From: Bacillus pumilus
GTDB taxonomy: Bacteria; Bacillota; Bacilli; Bacillales; Bacillaceae
Length of the DNA stretch: 64,000 nt
Assembly (NCBI RefSeq): GCF_024498355.1
Contig: NZ_CP101833.1
Span: forward strand, 911,001-975,000
Reading direction: 5' to 3'
The first letter of the stretch is position 1, and each line of letters opens with the position of its first letter. Positions 48,210-56,188 of this stretch are shown in pieces. Both the position numbers and the translations under genes were made by a program. The notes beneath the pieces are model-generated. The model saw nothing but the letters and a program-made list of their open reading frames with translations. It was not told the origin of the DNA and did no database searches.

Positions 48210-49541
48210 TTACGAAGCGCCTTCTTCGGCTGCTTCTAATAGTTGTTCATTTAACTTTTTGACTTCGATGTATACCACGTGGTGTCCATCGACTTCATTA
48301 ATGATAAATTCATAGCCTTGTTCACGAATGGAGTCATTTTTCTCTACTTCATACTTCTGCGTGAGGAACCAGCCGCCAATCGTGTCCACTTCTTCATTAT
48401 CAAGTGTAATACCTAACAGTAGGTTGACTTGATCCACAAGGACTTTCCCATCAAAGATGTAATGGTCTTCTCCCAGCTTACGCACTTCGTTGATTTCATC
48501 AATATCGAATTCATCACGAATTTCACCGACGATTTCTTCAAGGATGTCTTCAACAGTAACAAGACCTGCTGTACCGCCATATTCATCTGATAAGATTGCC
48601 ATGTGTACACGTTCACGCTGCATTTTTAGCAGTAAATCATGAACAGGAACCGTTTCAATCACATGAATAATCGGATTCACAAATTTTTCGATCGTATCAC
48701 TTGTAGAACATTCACCGCTAATGCACGCAGTGAGAACCTCTTTAATATTCACAACACCGATCATGTTGTCTTTATCGCCATCTTCAATTGGATAACGTGT
48801 ATATTTCTCTACCTTGGTGACCTTCAGCATTTCCTCAATGGTAATATCGTGAGGGAAGCTGACAACTTCGGTACGAGGAATCATAATTTCTTTCGCCAGA
48901 CGATCATCAAATTCAAAAATTTTGTTCACATATTTGAATTCAGACTGGTTAATTTCGCCGCTCTTATAGCTTTCTGATAAAATAATCCGCAATTCTTCTT
49001 CAGAGTGCGCCATGTCATGATCAGATACTTGCTGTAGACCAAACGCTTTCGTTAATAGACGAGCAGATCCATTTAATACCCAAATGAACGGGAACATCAC
49101 CTTGTAAAAGATCATCAGCGGTCTAGCAAAAAGAAGGGATACTTGCTCAGCCTTTTGAATGGCGAGTGTTTTCGGTGCAAGCTCTCCAACCACAACGTGT
49201 AAAAACGTCATAATACTAAACGCAATAATAAAAGTGACAATGTGACTAGCTGATTGAGGAATTGACAGCTCTACAAACAGTGGAGCAAGCATATGCGCAA
49301 TCGTTTCTTCCCCTAACCAACCTATTCCAAGGGCGGTAATGGTAATACCAAGCTGACAGGCAGATAAGTACTCATCAAGGTGAGTCGTCACATGCTTGAC
49401 AGCAACTGCTGTTTTATTACCTTCTGCGATTAATTGATCAATTCTTGAGCTTCTTAAGCGAATGATCGCAAACTCTGATGCAACGAAAAATGCGGTTAAA
49501 GCTATAAGTAAAGCAACTATGAGTAAATTAACTATGTCCAA
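48210..49541 (-). CDS. yhdP: YhdP (MpfA), CNNM/CorC-type magnesium exporter
   Basis: A 443-residue membrane protein. The CNNM (DUF21) domain with four hydrophobic segments covers about 1-190, a CBS pair about 205-330 ([26 protein letters not shown]) and a CorC_HlyC domain about 345-430. B. subtilis YhdP (MpfA) is a magnesium exporter. It starts with TTG 49541, directly preceded by TAA. The Shine-Dalgarno GGAGGTG is about 38 bases upstream, with a 10-bp-stem hairpin between. A MerR-type gene precedes it in the same direction. Confidence 0.93.
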   Translation of the reverse strand: MDIVNLLIVALLIALTAFFVASEFAIIRLRSSRIDQLIAEGNKTAVAVKHVTTHLDEYLSACQLGITITALGIGWLGEETIAHMLAPLFVELSIPQSASHIVTFIIAFSIMTFLHVVVGELAPKTLAIQKAEQVSLLFARPLMIFYKVMFPFIWVLNGSARLLTKAFGLQQVSDHDMAHSEEELRIILSESYKSGEINQSEFKYVNKIFEFDDRLAKEIMIPRTEVVSFPHDITIEEMLKVTKVEKYTRYPIEDGDKDNMIGVVNIKEVLTACISGECSTSDTIEKFVNPIIHVIETVPVHDLLLKMQRERVHMAILSDEYGGTAGLVTVEDILEEIVGEIRDEFDIDEINEVRKLGEDHYIFDGKVLVDQVNLLLGITLDNEEVDTIGGWFLTQKYEVEKNDSIREQGYEFIINEVDGHHVVYIEVKKLNEQLLEAAEEGAS

Positions 49542-49545
49542 TTAA

Positions 49546-49585
49546 GGCCTTCGTTCTGACTTTGAGAACGAAGGTAACACCTCCT
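49546..49585 (-). promoter_or_regulatory. Shine-Dalgarno separated from yhdP start by a hairpin
   Basis: On the minus strand GGAGGTG is followed by TTA, then a hairpin of 10 bp (CCTTCGTTCT / AGAACGAAGG, 7-base loop), then CCTTAA and TTG. Folding the hairpin leaves about nine bases between SD and start codon. The paralogue yhdT has the same layout. Confidence 0.65.
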
Positions 49586-49599
49586 GTTTAGTAAAAATT

Positions 49600-50040
49600 T
49601 TAACTTAACAGCAGTAAAAATGATTGGACAGCCGTCATTTTTTCAGGTGTAAGCTGCTCTTTTAGTTTTTCACGTTGTTCTGGTTGAAGCTGCTTACAAC
49701 GTGCCAAAATGCGGTCCATATGCTCATTCATCTGATCGATATCAGAGGTTAAATGGACAAGTTCATCATGATTCTCTTTTTGAGAAGGGAATTGTTCATT
49801 TAATCTGGATTTGATGTCAGAAAGAGCCAATCTCTGCTGTTTGCAAAGAACGATTAATTGTAATCGTTTTAAAGCATGTTCATCGTAATAACGATAATTT
49901 GAGCAAGATCTAACAGGCGCTAGCAATCCGAGATTTGTATAATAATCTACAGTTCGTTTCGTCACCTGTGCAATCTGTGCTAGTTCACCAATACGATACT
50001 TTTTCTCAGCCCCATCTGAACATCTCCTCCTAACCGTCAC
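49600..50040 (-). CDS. cueR: MerR-family regulator, YhdQ/CueR-like, with uncertain start
   Basis: A 146-residue MerR protein: helix-turn-helix (about 14-80: YRIGELAQIAQVTKRTVDYYTNLGLL) and a coiled coil. The paired effector Cys of copper CueR are not seen; only one Cys lies in the C-terminal half, so copper sensing is doubtful. The in-frame start (GTG 50040) has no ribosome-binding site. The good site AGGAGGAG serves an ATG eight bases on that is out of frame by one base: adding one A to the A5 run would join them. Positioned just before yhdP, as yhdQ is in B. subtilis. Confidence 0.75.
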   Translation of the reverse strand: MTVRRRCSDGAEKKYRIGELAQIAQVTKRTVDYYTNLGLLAPVRSCSNYRYYDEHALKRLQLIVLCKQQRLALSDIKSRLNEQFPSQKENHDELVHLTSDIDQMNEHMDRILARCKQLQPEQREKLKEQLTPEKMTAVQSFLLLLS

Positions 50041-50259
50041 GTTATAGTTTATGAAAATAGTTTAATATAATTCTATGCTGAAATACAAGTTAATTGTTCA
50101 TATTTCCTGCCAATAAGAAGAAACAGAGGGGGATTTCCCTCGTTCTAGATTGTCCTGTCAAAAATAACATGACGATACAGGAATTTTCAGATTTTTTATG
50201 GTAAAATAAATTGAATACCGTTTCATATATATGTAGATATGTAGAGAGGCGGATTTTAC

Positions 50260-50352
50260 GTGAATCGGAGGTGGTTAAGTGGGACCCTCAAAGTAGTCTT
50301 ATTTAATCAGTTAACCGTTTTGCAAAAGACAACATCATCAATCAGGAGGTGA
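50260..50352 (+). CDS. Possible 30-residue leader peptide upstream of yhdT
   Basis: GTG 50260 lies seven bases after GAGGCGG and opens 30 codons (VNRRWLSGTLKVVLFN then QLTVLQKTTSSIRR). Its final codons AGG AGG TGA are themselves the Shine-Dalgarno of yhdT. Translation of the leader would thus end on that SD and could influence yhdT expression. There is no homology evidence; it could be a chance frame. Confidence 0.35.
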   Translation: MNRRWLSGTLKVVLFNQLTVLQKTTSSIRR

Positions 50353-50384
50353 CTCCTTGTTCTTCTAAGAAAGAGCAAGGTTAA
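50344..50384 (+). promoter_or_regulatory. Shine-Dalgarno separated from yhdT start by a hairpin
   Basis: AGGAGGTGA (50344-50352) is followed by a 26-base hairpin at 50355-50380 (CCTTGTTCTT paired with AAGAGCAAGG, six-base loop), then TTAA and ATG 50385. As in yhdP, TAA directly precedes the start codon. The SD is over 30 bases from ATG unless the hairpin is folded. Confidence 0.65.
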
Positions 50385-51767
50385 ATGGACGATATTGTTA
50401 ATCTGAGTATAGTCGGTGTTTTGATTGCTTTAACAGCTTTCTTTGTTGCATCTGAGTTTGCCATTGTGAAGGTGAGAAGTTCCAGAATTAATCAGCTTGT
50501 TGCCGAAGGGTCCAAAAAGGCCATCATGGCGAAAAAGGTGACATCAAGGCTAGATGAATATTTGTCAGCCTGTCAGCTCGGTATTACAGTGACATCACTC
50601 GGTTTAGGGTGGATCGGTAAGCCGGCAGTGAAAGAACTTTTGGTTCGAGGTTTCGGTTTGACAAACATTCCTGATTCAGCAATCAGCCTGATCTCAGCAA
50701 CACTTGCGTTCTCTATTATTACTTTTTTGCATGTAGTCGTAGGTGAGCTTGCTCCAAAAACGCTCGCCATTCAAAAGGCAGAAAAAATGACGCTTTGGCT
50801 GTCAGGCCCGCTGCATGCATTTTATATCCTCATGTTCCCTTTCATTTATGTTTTAAACGGATCAGCCCGAGTGTTGACCAAAATGATGGGCATCGATATG
50901 GGCTCTGAAAAAGAACATTCCCATTCTGAAGAGGAATTGAAGATTTTATTATCTGAGAGCTTAAAAAATGGGGAAATCAACTCATCAGAATATAACTATA
51001 TGAACAAAATTTTCGATTTCGATAATCGAATTGCCAGAGAGATCATGATACCCCGAAGAGAAATTTGCGCAATCCCAGAAGATATGCCATTAGACGATAT
51101 ACTGGCCATCATGACAAAGGAAAAGTATACACGCTTTCCAGTATTTTCAGGGGATAAAGACCATGTCATTGGCATGTTGAACAAAAAGCAGCTCTTTGCA
51201 GATATTGTGTATCAGGAAGAAAAAGATCAACTGAAGATTCAAGATTATATATATCCTGTGATTGAAGTGATTGACACGATTCCAATTCAGGAACTACTCG
51301 TCAAGATGCAGCGCGATAGAATGCATATGGCGGTGTTAACCGATGAATATGGCGGAACGTCTGGACTTGTTACAACGGAAGATATTTTAGAAGAGATTGT
51401 CGGAGACATTCGAGATGAATTTGATGAAGATGAGCAGCCGGTCATTCAAAAAAGAGCCGAACATCATTATGTATTAGATGGCAAAGTGAGATTAGATGAA
51501 ATTCATGATTTGATCGAGCTTTCCTATCATGATGAAGAAATTGATACAATAGGCGGGTTAATCTTAAAAGAAAATATTGATATCCAAGAAGGACAGTCTA
51601 TTTATCTTGATGACATTCGGATAAAGGTGCTGGAAATGGATGGACGCTATATTAAAAAGATAGACCTGAAGAAAGGCGTCACGTCATCGGATAAAGGAAA
51701 CACACGCACTGGGCTTGATATAAAAGAGCCGCTGTTAGTAAACGAAATGACCTTGAGCGAAAAATAA
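50385..51767 (+). CDS. yhdT: YhdT, CNNM/CorC-type transporter, paralogue of YhdP
   Basis: A 460-residue protein with the same plan as YhdP: CNNM membrane domain (about 1-190), CBS pair (about 205-330, [25 protein letters not shown]) and CorC_HlyC domain (about 350-430). The two share their first residues ([19 protein letters not shown]). A polar tail of about 30 residues is unique. It may export magnesium or another divalent cation. Start ATG 50385 as fixed by TTAA and alignment with YhdP. Confidence 0.92.
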   Translation: MDDIVNLSIVGVLIALTAFFVASEFAIVKVRSSRINQLVAEGSKKAIMAKKVTSRLDEYLSACQLGITVTSLGLGWIGKPAVKELLVRGFGLTNIPDSAISLISATLAFSIITFLHVVVGELAPKTLAIQKAEKMTLWLSGPLHAFYILMFPFIYVLNGSARVLTKMMGIDMGSEKEHSHSEEELKILLSESLKNGEINSSEYNYMNKIFDFDNRIAREIMIPRREICAIPEDMPLDDILAIMTKEKYTRFPVFSGDKDHVIGMLNKKQLFADIVYQEEKDQLKIQDYIYPVIEVIDTIPIQELLVKMQRDRMHMAVLTDEYGGTSGLVTTEDILEEIVGDIRDEFDEDEQPVIQKRAEHHYVLDGKVRLDEIHDLIELSYHDEEIDTIGGLILKENIDIQEGQSIYLDDIRIKVLEMDGRYIKKIDLKKGVTSSDKGNTRTGLDIKEPLLVNEMTLSEK

Positions 51768-51782
51768 GCTCAAGGTTTTTTT
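51750..51782 (+). terminator. Terminator of yhdT
   Basis: CCTTGAGC / GCTCAAGG stem overlapping the last codons, followed by seven T residues. Confidence 0.85.
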
Positions 51783-51803
51783 AGGTATTTAGTCTCTTTT
51801 TAA

Positions 51804-51840
51804 CGAATGTACGTTCGTATATAATAAGAACAAACGTTCG
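51804..51840 (+). promoter_or_regulatory. Two LexA (SOS) boxes around a -10 element
   Basis: CGAATGTACGTTCG (51804-51817) and AGAACAAACGTTCG (51827-51840) each match the Bacillus LexA consensus CGAACRNRYGTTYG at all but one position. TATAAT (51820-51825) lies between them. LexA binding would block the promoter of the next gene, so that gene is probably induced by DNA damage. Confidence 0.75.
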
Positions 51841-51855
51841 TTAAGGGGGATGGAC

Positions 51856-52248
51856 ATGCTTTGGTATGAAACAGCAAGCAGCACGGAGAAAAAAACCTCA
51901 ATGAAACGAATTGAGTTTCATTTGAAGAATTTCAAAAATTATCAGGCAGCAATCTTAAATATTGAAAGGCAGCTTGAAAAAAGAAATCCGCTTCATCAGG
52001 ATCACATGACACGAAAAAAGTTAGAAGAACAGAAAAACCAGTATGAACTAATCGTTGCTTGTATTGAAACAGCACTAAAAGAATTGGATGACATAGAGCA
52101 GCAGCTGATTGATTACAAATATTTTAGAGATTGGCGGATGGCAAAATGTGCAATCGAAATCGGCTATAGTGAAAAAACACTTTTTTTAATGAAGCGCCAG
52201 TTAATGGATCAGCTGCTCATTAGCTTAGCCGCCATCACGAATATTTAA
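51856..52248 (+). CDS. Phage-type sigma-region-4-like regulator under LexA control
   Basis: A 130-residue helical protein. The N-terminal 80 residues are charged helix (IEFHLKNFKNYQAAILNIERQL). The C-terminal part (YFRDWRMAKCAIEIGYSEKTLFLMKRQL) resembles the helix-turn-helix of phage late regulators such as ArpU or Xpf. ATG 51856 lies six bases after AAGGGGG; ATG 51850 abuts that site. Two LexA boxes overlap its promoter. It is not in a prophage: yhdT precedes it and crcB overlaps its end by four bases on the opposite strand. Target genes are unknown. Confidence 0.75.
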   Translation: MLWYETASSTEKKTSMKRIEFHLKNFKNYQAAILNIERQLEKRNPLHQDHMTRKKLEEQKNQYELIVACIETALKELDDIEQQLIDYKYFRDWRMAKCAIEIGYSEKTLFLMKRQLMDQLLISLAAITNI

Positions 52249-52610
52249 AAAAGGTGTTGTCCTATTTGATAAAACGCAGCAAAGAGACATAAAGATCCGA
52301 TGATCGTCACAAATAAATAGACAGTGAGCTTTCCTATTTGATGCTGCATCAGCATAGTCGCAGACTCTACACTAAAAGTAGAGAATGTTGTAAAGCCGCC
52401 GAAAAACCCGGTTCCAATAATCACAAGCAGCGGATGATTGGCAGTCACTGCACCTGTCAGTAAACCTAAACCGGCAGCACCTAATAAATTGATAAGAATG
52501 ATACTGTATGGGAAACGAGCATGGGAATGAGTTTTCTGAATCGATTGGCTGATGAAAAAACGAAGAGCACTGCCAAGTCCGCCGGCAACAGCTGTATAAA
52601 AAATAATCAT
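52245..52610 (-). CDS. crcB: CrcB, fluoride channel subunit
   Basis: A 121-residue Fluc-family protein with four membrane segments. GSALRFFISQ, NLLGAAGLG and GFFGGFTTFSTFS are the pore and dimer motifs. It forms dual-topology dimers that expel fluoride. The start codon at 52610 directly abuts the stop of the second crcB gene (52611), so they are cotranslated. Two adjacent crcB genes are the B. subtilis yhdU/yhdV arrangement. Confidence 0.93.
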   Translation of the reverse strand: MIIFYTAVAGGLGSALRFFISQSIQKTHSHARFPYSIILINLLGAAGLGLLTGAVTANHPLLVIIGTGFFGGFTTFSTFSVESATMLMQHQIGKLTVYLFVTIIGSLCLFAAFYQIGQHLF

Positions 52611-53006
52611 TTATCTGCTTCCTTTCTGCTGCTCATTTTGATGAAAGAGCTGCTGAGCGATCATAAGTCCAGATAAGGCAGCGGCCACTCCGGCAATCAC
52701 GGAGAGCAGGATGTACATCATGCTCAAATTGAACTGTCCAGCCTGTAATAGGAGAACAGTCTCTTTAGAAAAAGTGGACATTGTCGTAAACCCACCACAA
52801 AATCCTGTTCCGATCAAAGCAGCAAGATATTTTTTTCCCTTCTGAAATAGAAAGTATCCTGTCGCAAAACCAAGAAACAGACTGCCCAAAATGTTTTCGA
52901 TCATCGTTGCATAGGGGAATGTTTGGCTGACAACGGTTTGGCTTAGTTCATATCTGCAAAGTGTGCCAAGCAGTCCACCGATAAAAACGGCAAGATAAGC
53001 TTTCAT
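52611..53006 (-). CDS. crcB: CrcB, second fluoride channel subunit
   Basis: A 131-residue Fluc protein: GTLCRYELSQ, ENILGSLFLGF and GFCGGFTTMSTFSKE, four membrane segments, and a short Gln/Lys-rich tail. Adjacent yhdW ends four bases upstream of its start, so yhdW and both crcB genes form one operon. Paired genes suggest a heterodimer with fixed opposite topologies. No fluoride riboswitch is recognisable upstream of yhdW. Confidence 0.93.
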   Translation of the reverse strand: MKAYLAVFIGGLLGTLCRYELSQTVVSQTFPYATMIENILGSLFLGFATGYFLFQKGKKYLAALIGTGFCGGFTTMSTFSKETVLLLQAGQFNLSMMYILLSVIAGVAAALSGLMIAQQLFHQNEQQKGSR

Positions 53007-53010
53007 TTAG

Positions 53011-53727
53011 TCATTTCTCCTTTTGAAAAAATGGTGGGTGATCTGTCACCACTCCATCAATGGGGTATTTTTTTATCCGATTGGCTGTTTTTTGATCTTT
53101 CACTGTCCATATAAATACATCCATCCCGAATGAGTGGATGCGGTCTATCCACCATCTGTTGATCATCGTTTTCTTCATATTAAGACAATCCGCAAAGGAA
53201 CTGTACACCGCTAATTTTCTTTTCGCCAGTTTTAAGGCGGAAGGTTTTATGATAAAAGCTGTTCGAAGAGAAGGTGCATAAGCTTTGACTCTTTGGAGTG
53301 CATTGTCATCAAAAGATTGAACCATGATATGACGGGAATAGGTAAACCGGTTGATGATGTCGACAACTGCCTTTTCAATCCCAATCTGCCGTTTTGGTTG
53401 CTTGATCTCAATCAGTATCCCGATGCGCTGTCTGTATCTTTCAAGAATTTCTTGTAATGTTGGGATTCGTTCGTTGGCAAACCGTTCATCAAACCAGCTT
53501 CCTGCATCCAGCTTCTTCAGCTGATCAAGTGTATAACTTTTCACTAAGCCGCTTCCGTCTGTCGTTCGATCAATGGTATCATCATGGATCACGGCTACGT
53601 GCTGATCCAATGTCAGCTGTACGTCTAACTCAATATAATCTGCCCCCTGCTGAACTGCTAAATCAAACGCAGCGATTGTATTTTCTGGGGCAGCGCTTGA
53701 TGACCCTCTATGCGCGATAATATACAC
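53011..53727 (-). CDS. yhdW: YhdW, glycerophosphodiester phosphodiesterase
   Basis: A 238-residue GDPD TIM barrel without signal peptide. AHRGSSSAAPENTIAAF holds the catalytic His and metal ligands, ELDVQLTLDQHVAVIHDD the second set, and IEIKQP and DGVVTDHP follow. It hydrolyses glycerophosphodiesters to glycerol 3-phosphate and an alcohol. It starts with GTG 53727 after GGAGC. First gene of an operon with the two crcB genes. Confidence 0.93.
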   Translation of the reverse strand: MYIIAHRGSSSAAPENTIAAFDLAVQQGADYIELDVQLTLDQHVAVIHDDTIDRTTDGSGLVKSYTLDQLKKLDAGSWFDERFANERIPTLQEILERYRQRIGILIEIKQPKRQIGIEKAVVDIINRFTYSRHIMVQSFDDNALQRVKAYAPSLRTAFIIKPSALKLAKRKLAVYSSFADCLNMKKTMINRWWIDRIHSFGMDVFIWTVKDQKTANRIKKYPIDGVVTDHPPFFQKEK

Positions 53728-53984
53728 ATGCTCCAGCTCCCTGACATTCGTTCTGATCTTATCATATCAAATGCTTTGCCGGTTTTCCTTCTTTACTATA
53801 TGGAGAGGTGAGAGCTGTATGTAATAGTGAAATAACATGTGCTGAGAAAGCATGTTGTATCAATATGAAAAGTTGTAGGAATATCCCAAGCTTTTATTGA
53901 GTAAATCTGAATAACATCAATTTTTCTTCGATCAATTTTGTCCAAATCGTCAGCATTCGTCAAAATATTAGTGCTTTCGTCATG
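53728..53984. other. Intergenic stretch upstream of yhdX
   Basis: No supportable gene. It contains the divergent start regions of yhdW and yhdX. A GGAGAGGTGAGAG site near 53803 precedes only an ATG followed at once by a stop codon, so it is not a gene. Nothing else is recognisable. Confidence 0.5.
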
Positions 53985-54012
53985 TTGACTGAAAATTCTG
54001 ATGTTTTATAAT
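53985..54012 (+). promoter_or_regulatory. yhdX promoter
   Basis: TTGACT (53985-53990), a 16-bp spacer and TATAAT (54007-54012), only about 20 bp before the start codon. Confidence 0.7.
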
Positions 54013-54033
54013 GATGAAAAGGAGGCGAGATGA

Positions 54034-54135
54034 TTGGGTAAAGGGAGAATTAGAGTTGAAGAACGTATTAAGGTCGAAACCGATGCTGAAATGTTTAAAG
54101 CGACTCTCCTTGATCAGGCTCAGAAGAAAAAGTAG
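54034..54135 (+). CDS. yhdX: YhdX, 33-residue basic peptide
   Basis: TTG 54034 follows AAAAGGAGG with good spacing and opens 33 codons (MGKGRIRVEERIKV, AEMFKATLLDQAQKKK). It has its own near-consensus promoter and a terminator, so it is a true small gene. Position between yhdW and yhdY and length agree with B. subtilis yhdX. There is no signal peptide; it is a charged helix. Function unknown. Confidence 0.8.
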   Translation: MGKGRIRVEERIKVETDAEMFKATLLDQAQKKK

Positions 54136-54186
54136 TTTGCTGCCCGTCGTTATGTCTCAAGCCAAAATTTCATAATTGAACATCAT

Positions 54187-54213
54187 GCCTCGGGATAGGT
54201 CCCGAGGCTTTTT
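54187..54213 (+). terminator. Terminator of yhdX
   Basis: GCCTCGGGA / TCCCGAGGC perfect 9-bp stem followed by TTTTTAT. Confidence 0.88.
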
Positions 54214-54299
54214 ATATTAAGGTCAGACATTTAAGAGAGGACACAAACGAAGGTTATATTATAAACTAGAGAGGATTGTTTTAAAGGAGAGAGACAGAT

Positions 54300-55388
54300 A
54301 TGTTTACACAAAAATGGATGGATACATATTTTACAGTAGATATTGCGATCCAAATTGGCATTAGCCTTTGTATTTTATTGCTTTTTTTATTGCTTCGGAA
54401 AGTATTTACGAAGTACTTATTTCACCTTCTCTTTAGGCTGACGAATCGGTCTAAAACCGAGGTGATTAATCAAATTGTTGTGGCATTCGAAAAACCTGCC
54501 AGACTGTTTTTTGTGGCACTTGGTTTATATTTTGCATTAAGACAGGCACCATATTTTGAGCATCATATGGATGTCATCATCAAATTTTATAGATCCTCTA
54601 TTATATTGATGCTGACATGGGGGCTTTGTAACTTAACCGCTGCGTCTTCATTCTTATTTCAAAAGGTGAATTCGAAGTTTGAATTAGAAATGGATGATAT
54701 TTTAGCACCTTTTTTATCAAAGGTTCTTCGTTTCATTATTATTGCATTAAGTATTAGTGTCATTGCACAAGAATTTAATTATGATGTGAACGGGCTTGTG
54801 GCAGGACTTGGTCTAGGTGGACTAGCCTTTGCGCTCGCTGCGCAGGATACAGTGGCGAACTTTTTTGGAGGGATTGTCATTATTACAGAGAAGCCTTTTA
54901 CGATGGGCGATTTTGTAGAGACACCAAGTGTACTTGGGACTGTAGAGGACATTACGTTTCGAAGCACAAAATTTAGAACACCTGCTGAAGCGGTGGTGAC
55001 AGTGCCGAATTCCACCCTTTCAAAGGAGCCAATCACAAACTGGACGAGAATGAATAAACGTCAGATTACGTTCTCCGTTCGTGTGTCCTACAATACACCA
55101 AAGGAAAACATTGATAAGTGTATCAAACGCCTTAAACAAATGCTTCATGAGCATGATGGGGTTCATAAGGAAACGATCATGGTGAATCTCGATGTACTGG
55201 CAGACAGCTATTTGAGCTTATTTTTCAACTTTTACACGAACACGACGGCTTGGGCTGAAAACCTCGATATGAAGCAAGACATTAACTATCGCATCATTGA
55301 TATTTTCCATCAAGAAGGTGTAGAATTTGCTTTCCCTGGACAGACCATTTATATGAAACAAAAGGGTGAGAAACAGCTGGGGGAATAA
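54300..55388 (+). CDS. yhdY: YhdY, MscS-family mechanosensitive channel
   Basis: A 362-residue protein with about four to five membrane segments in residues 1-185. The pore helix is Gly/Ala-rich (VAGLGLGGLAFALAAQDTVANFFGG), followed by the beta domain (GDFVET, VTVPNSTLS, TNWTRMNKR) and a cytosolic alpha/beta vestibule to about 345. It relieves turgor on osmotic downshift. ATG 54300 follows AAAGGAGAG. Next gene srtN starts 14 bp downstream. Confidence 0.93.
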   Translation: MFTQKWMDTYFTVDIAIQIGISLCILLLFLLLRKVFTKYLFHLLFRLTNRSKTEVINQIVVAFEKPARLFFVALGLYFALRQAPYFEHHMDVIIKFYRSSIILMLTWGLCNLTAASSFLFQKVNSKFELEMDDILAPFLSKVLRFIIIALSISVIAQEFNYDVNGLVAGLGLGGLAFALAAQDTVANFFGGIVIITEKPFTMGDFVETPSVLGTVEDITFRSTKFRTPAEAVVTVPNSTLSKEPITNWTRMNKRQITFSVRVSYNTPKENIDKCIKRLKQMLHEHDGVHKETIMVNLDVLADSYLSLFFNFYTNTTAWAENLDMKQDINYRIIDIFHQEGVEFAFPGQTIYMKQKGEKQLGE

Positions 55389-55402
55389 AGGAGGAATTGT
55401 GA

Positions 55403-56149
55403 GTGGATCAAACAAAGGTGGCAGCGCTAAAAGAGAGATTAACGCAGGCCTCACATATTACAGTCCTTTCAGGAGCTGGTATGAGCACAGAGTCGGGTAT
55501 TCCTGATTTTAGATCAACAGGTGGCTTGTGGACAGAAGATACCACTCGCATGGAGGCGATGAGCCGGTCCTATTTTTTATCACACCCTCATCAATTCTGG
55601 CCGAAATTTAAGGAATTGTTTCAGATGAAAATGAGTGGAGAGTATGAACCAAATGATGGACATGATTTCTTAGCCAACCTTGAGAAACAAGGAAAGCACG
55701 TGGATATTTTTACCCAAAATATTGACGGCCTGCATAAAAGGGCGGGAAGCCAGCATGTCTATGAACTGCATGGTTCCATTCAAACAGCCACTTGTCCATC
55801 TTGCCGGACGACATATGAACTGCCTTATTTATTAAAAGAAGAGGTACCGGTTTGTCAAAGGGTCTCCTCAGGCGGCCGCACGTGTGGACGTGTGCTCAAA
55901 ACAGATGTCGTCCTTTTTGGAGATATGGTGAAGCATTTTGATCAAGTGGAGAGATCGCTTCAGCAAACGGACATGCTGCTGGTTATGGGAACTTCCCTAG
56001 AAGTGGCGCCAGCACGATATATTCCAGAAGATGCAGCCCATCATCCTTCCATCTTCAAGGTGATGATGAATTTGAGTGAAACAGAATACGATTCGCTTTT
56101 TGATCTTGTCTTTCATGAACGGATTGGCGATCTCGTGAAAGCTCTATAA
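55403..56149 (+). CDS. srtN: SrtN, NAD-dependent protein deacetylase (sirtuin)
   Basis: A 248-residue class III sirtuin. NAD-binding GAGMSTESGIPDFRS, TQNIDGLHKRAG, catalytic His in YELHGSIQ and the zinc Cys pairs CPSC and CQRVSSGGRTC are all present; GTSLEVAPA is the second NAD motif. It removes acetyl groups, e.g. from acetyl-CoA synthetase. It starts with GTG 55403 after AAAGGAGG. Also called yhdZ. Confidence 0.94.
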   Translation: MDQTKVAALKERLTQASHITVLSGAGMSTESGIPDFRSTGGLWTEDTTRMEAMSRSYFLSHPHQFWPKFKELFQMKMSGEYEPNDGHDFLANLEKQGKHVDIFTQNIDGLHKRAGSQHVYELHGSIQTATCPSCRTTYELPYLLKEEVPVCQRVSSGGRTCGRVLKTDVVLFGDMVKHFDQVERSLQQTDMLLVMGTSLEVAPARYIPEDAAHHPSIFKVMMNLSETEYDSLFDLVFHERIGDLVKAL

Positions 56150-56154
56150 ATCAT

Positions 56155-56188
56155 CAAAAAACCCGCATCCAAAAGGTGCGGGTTTTCT
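56155..56188. terminator. Bidirectional terminator between srtN and yheN
   Basis: AAAACCCGCACC-type stem (AAAACCCGCATCC / GGTGCGGGTTTT) between convergent stop codons, T-rich on both sides. Confidence 0.85.

Larger units (their letters stand above)
50041..50384 (+). other. Leader region between the MerR gene and yhdT
   Basis: The stretch holds the divergent promoters, a GGGGGATTTCCC-type small dyad (about 50130) and TGGTAAAAT (about 50200), a possible extended -10 for yhdT. A 30-codon leader frame and the SD-hairpin unit of yhdT follow. No full-size gene is present. Confidence 0.5.

Noticed and set aside
49600..50040. Copper-sensing assignment of the MerR protein
   Set aside because: The name CueR is kept for orthology to yhdQ, but the paired Cys ligands of copper CueR are not seen, so no copper role is claimed.
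53728..53830. Fluoride riboswitch upstream of the yhdW-crcB-crcB operon
   Set aside because: Looked for the crcB motif because two fluoride channels follow, but its conserved segments are not present.
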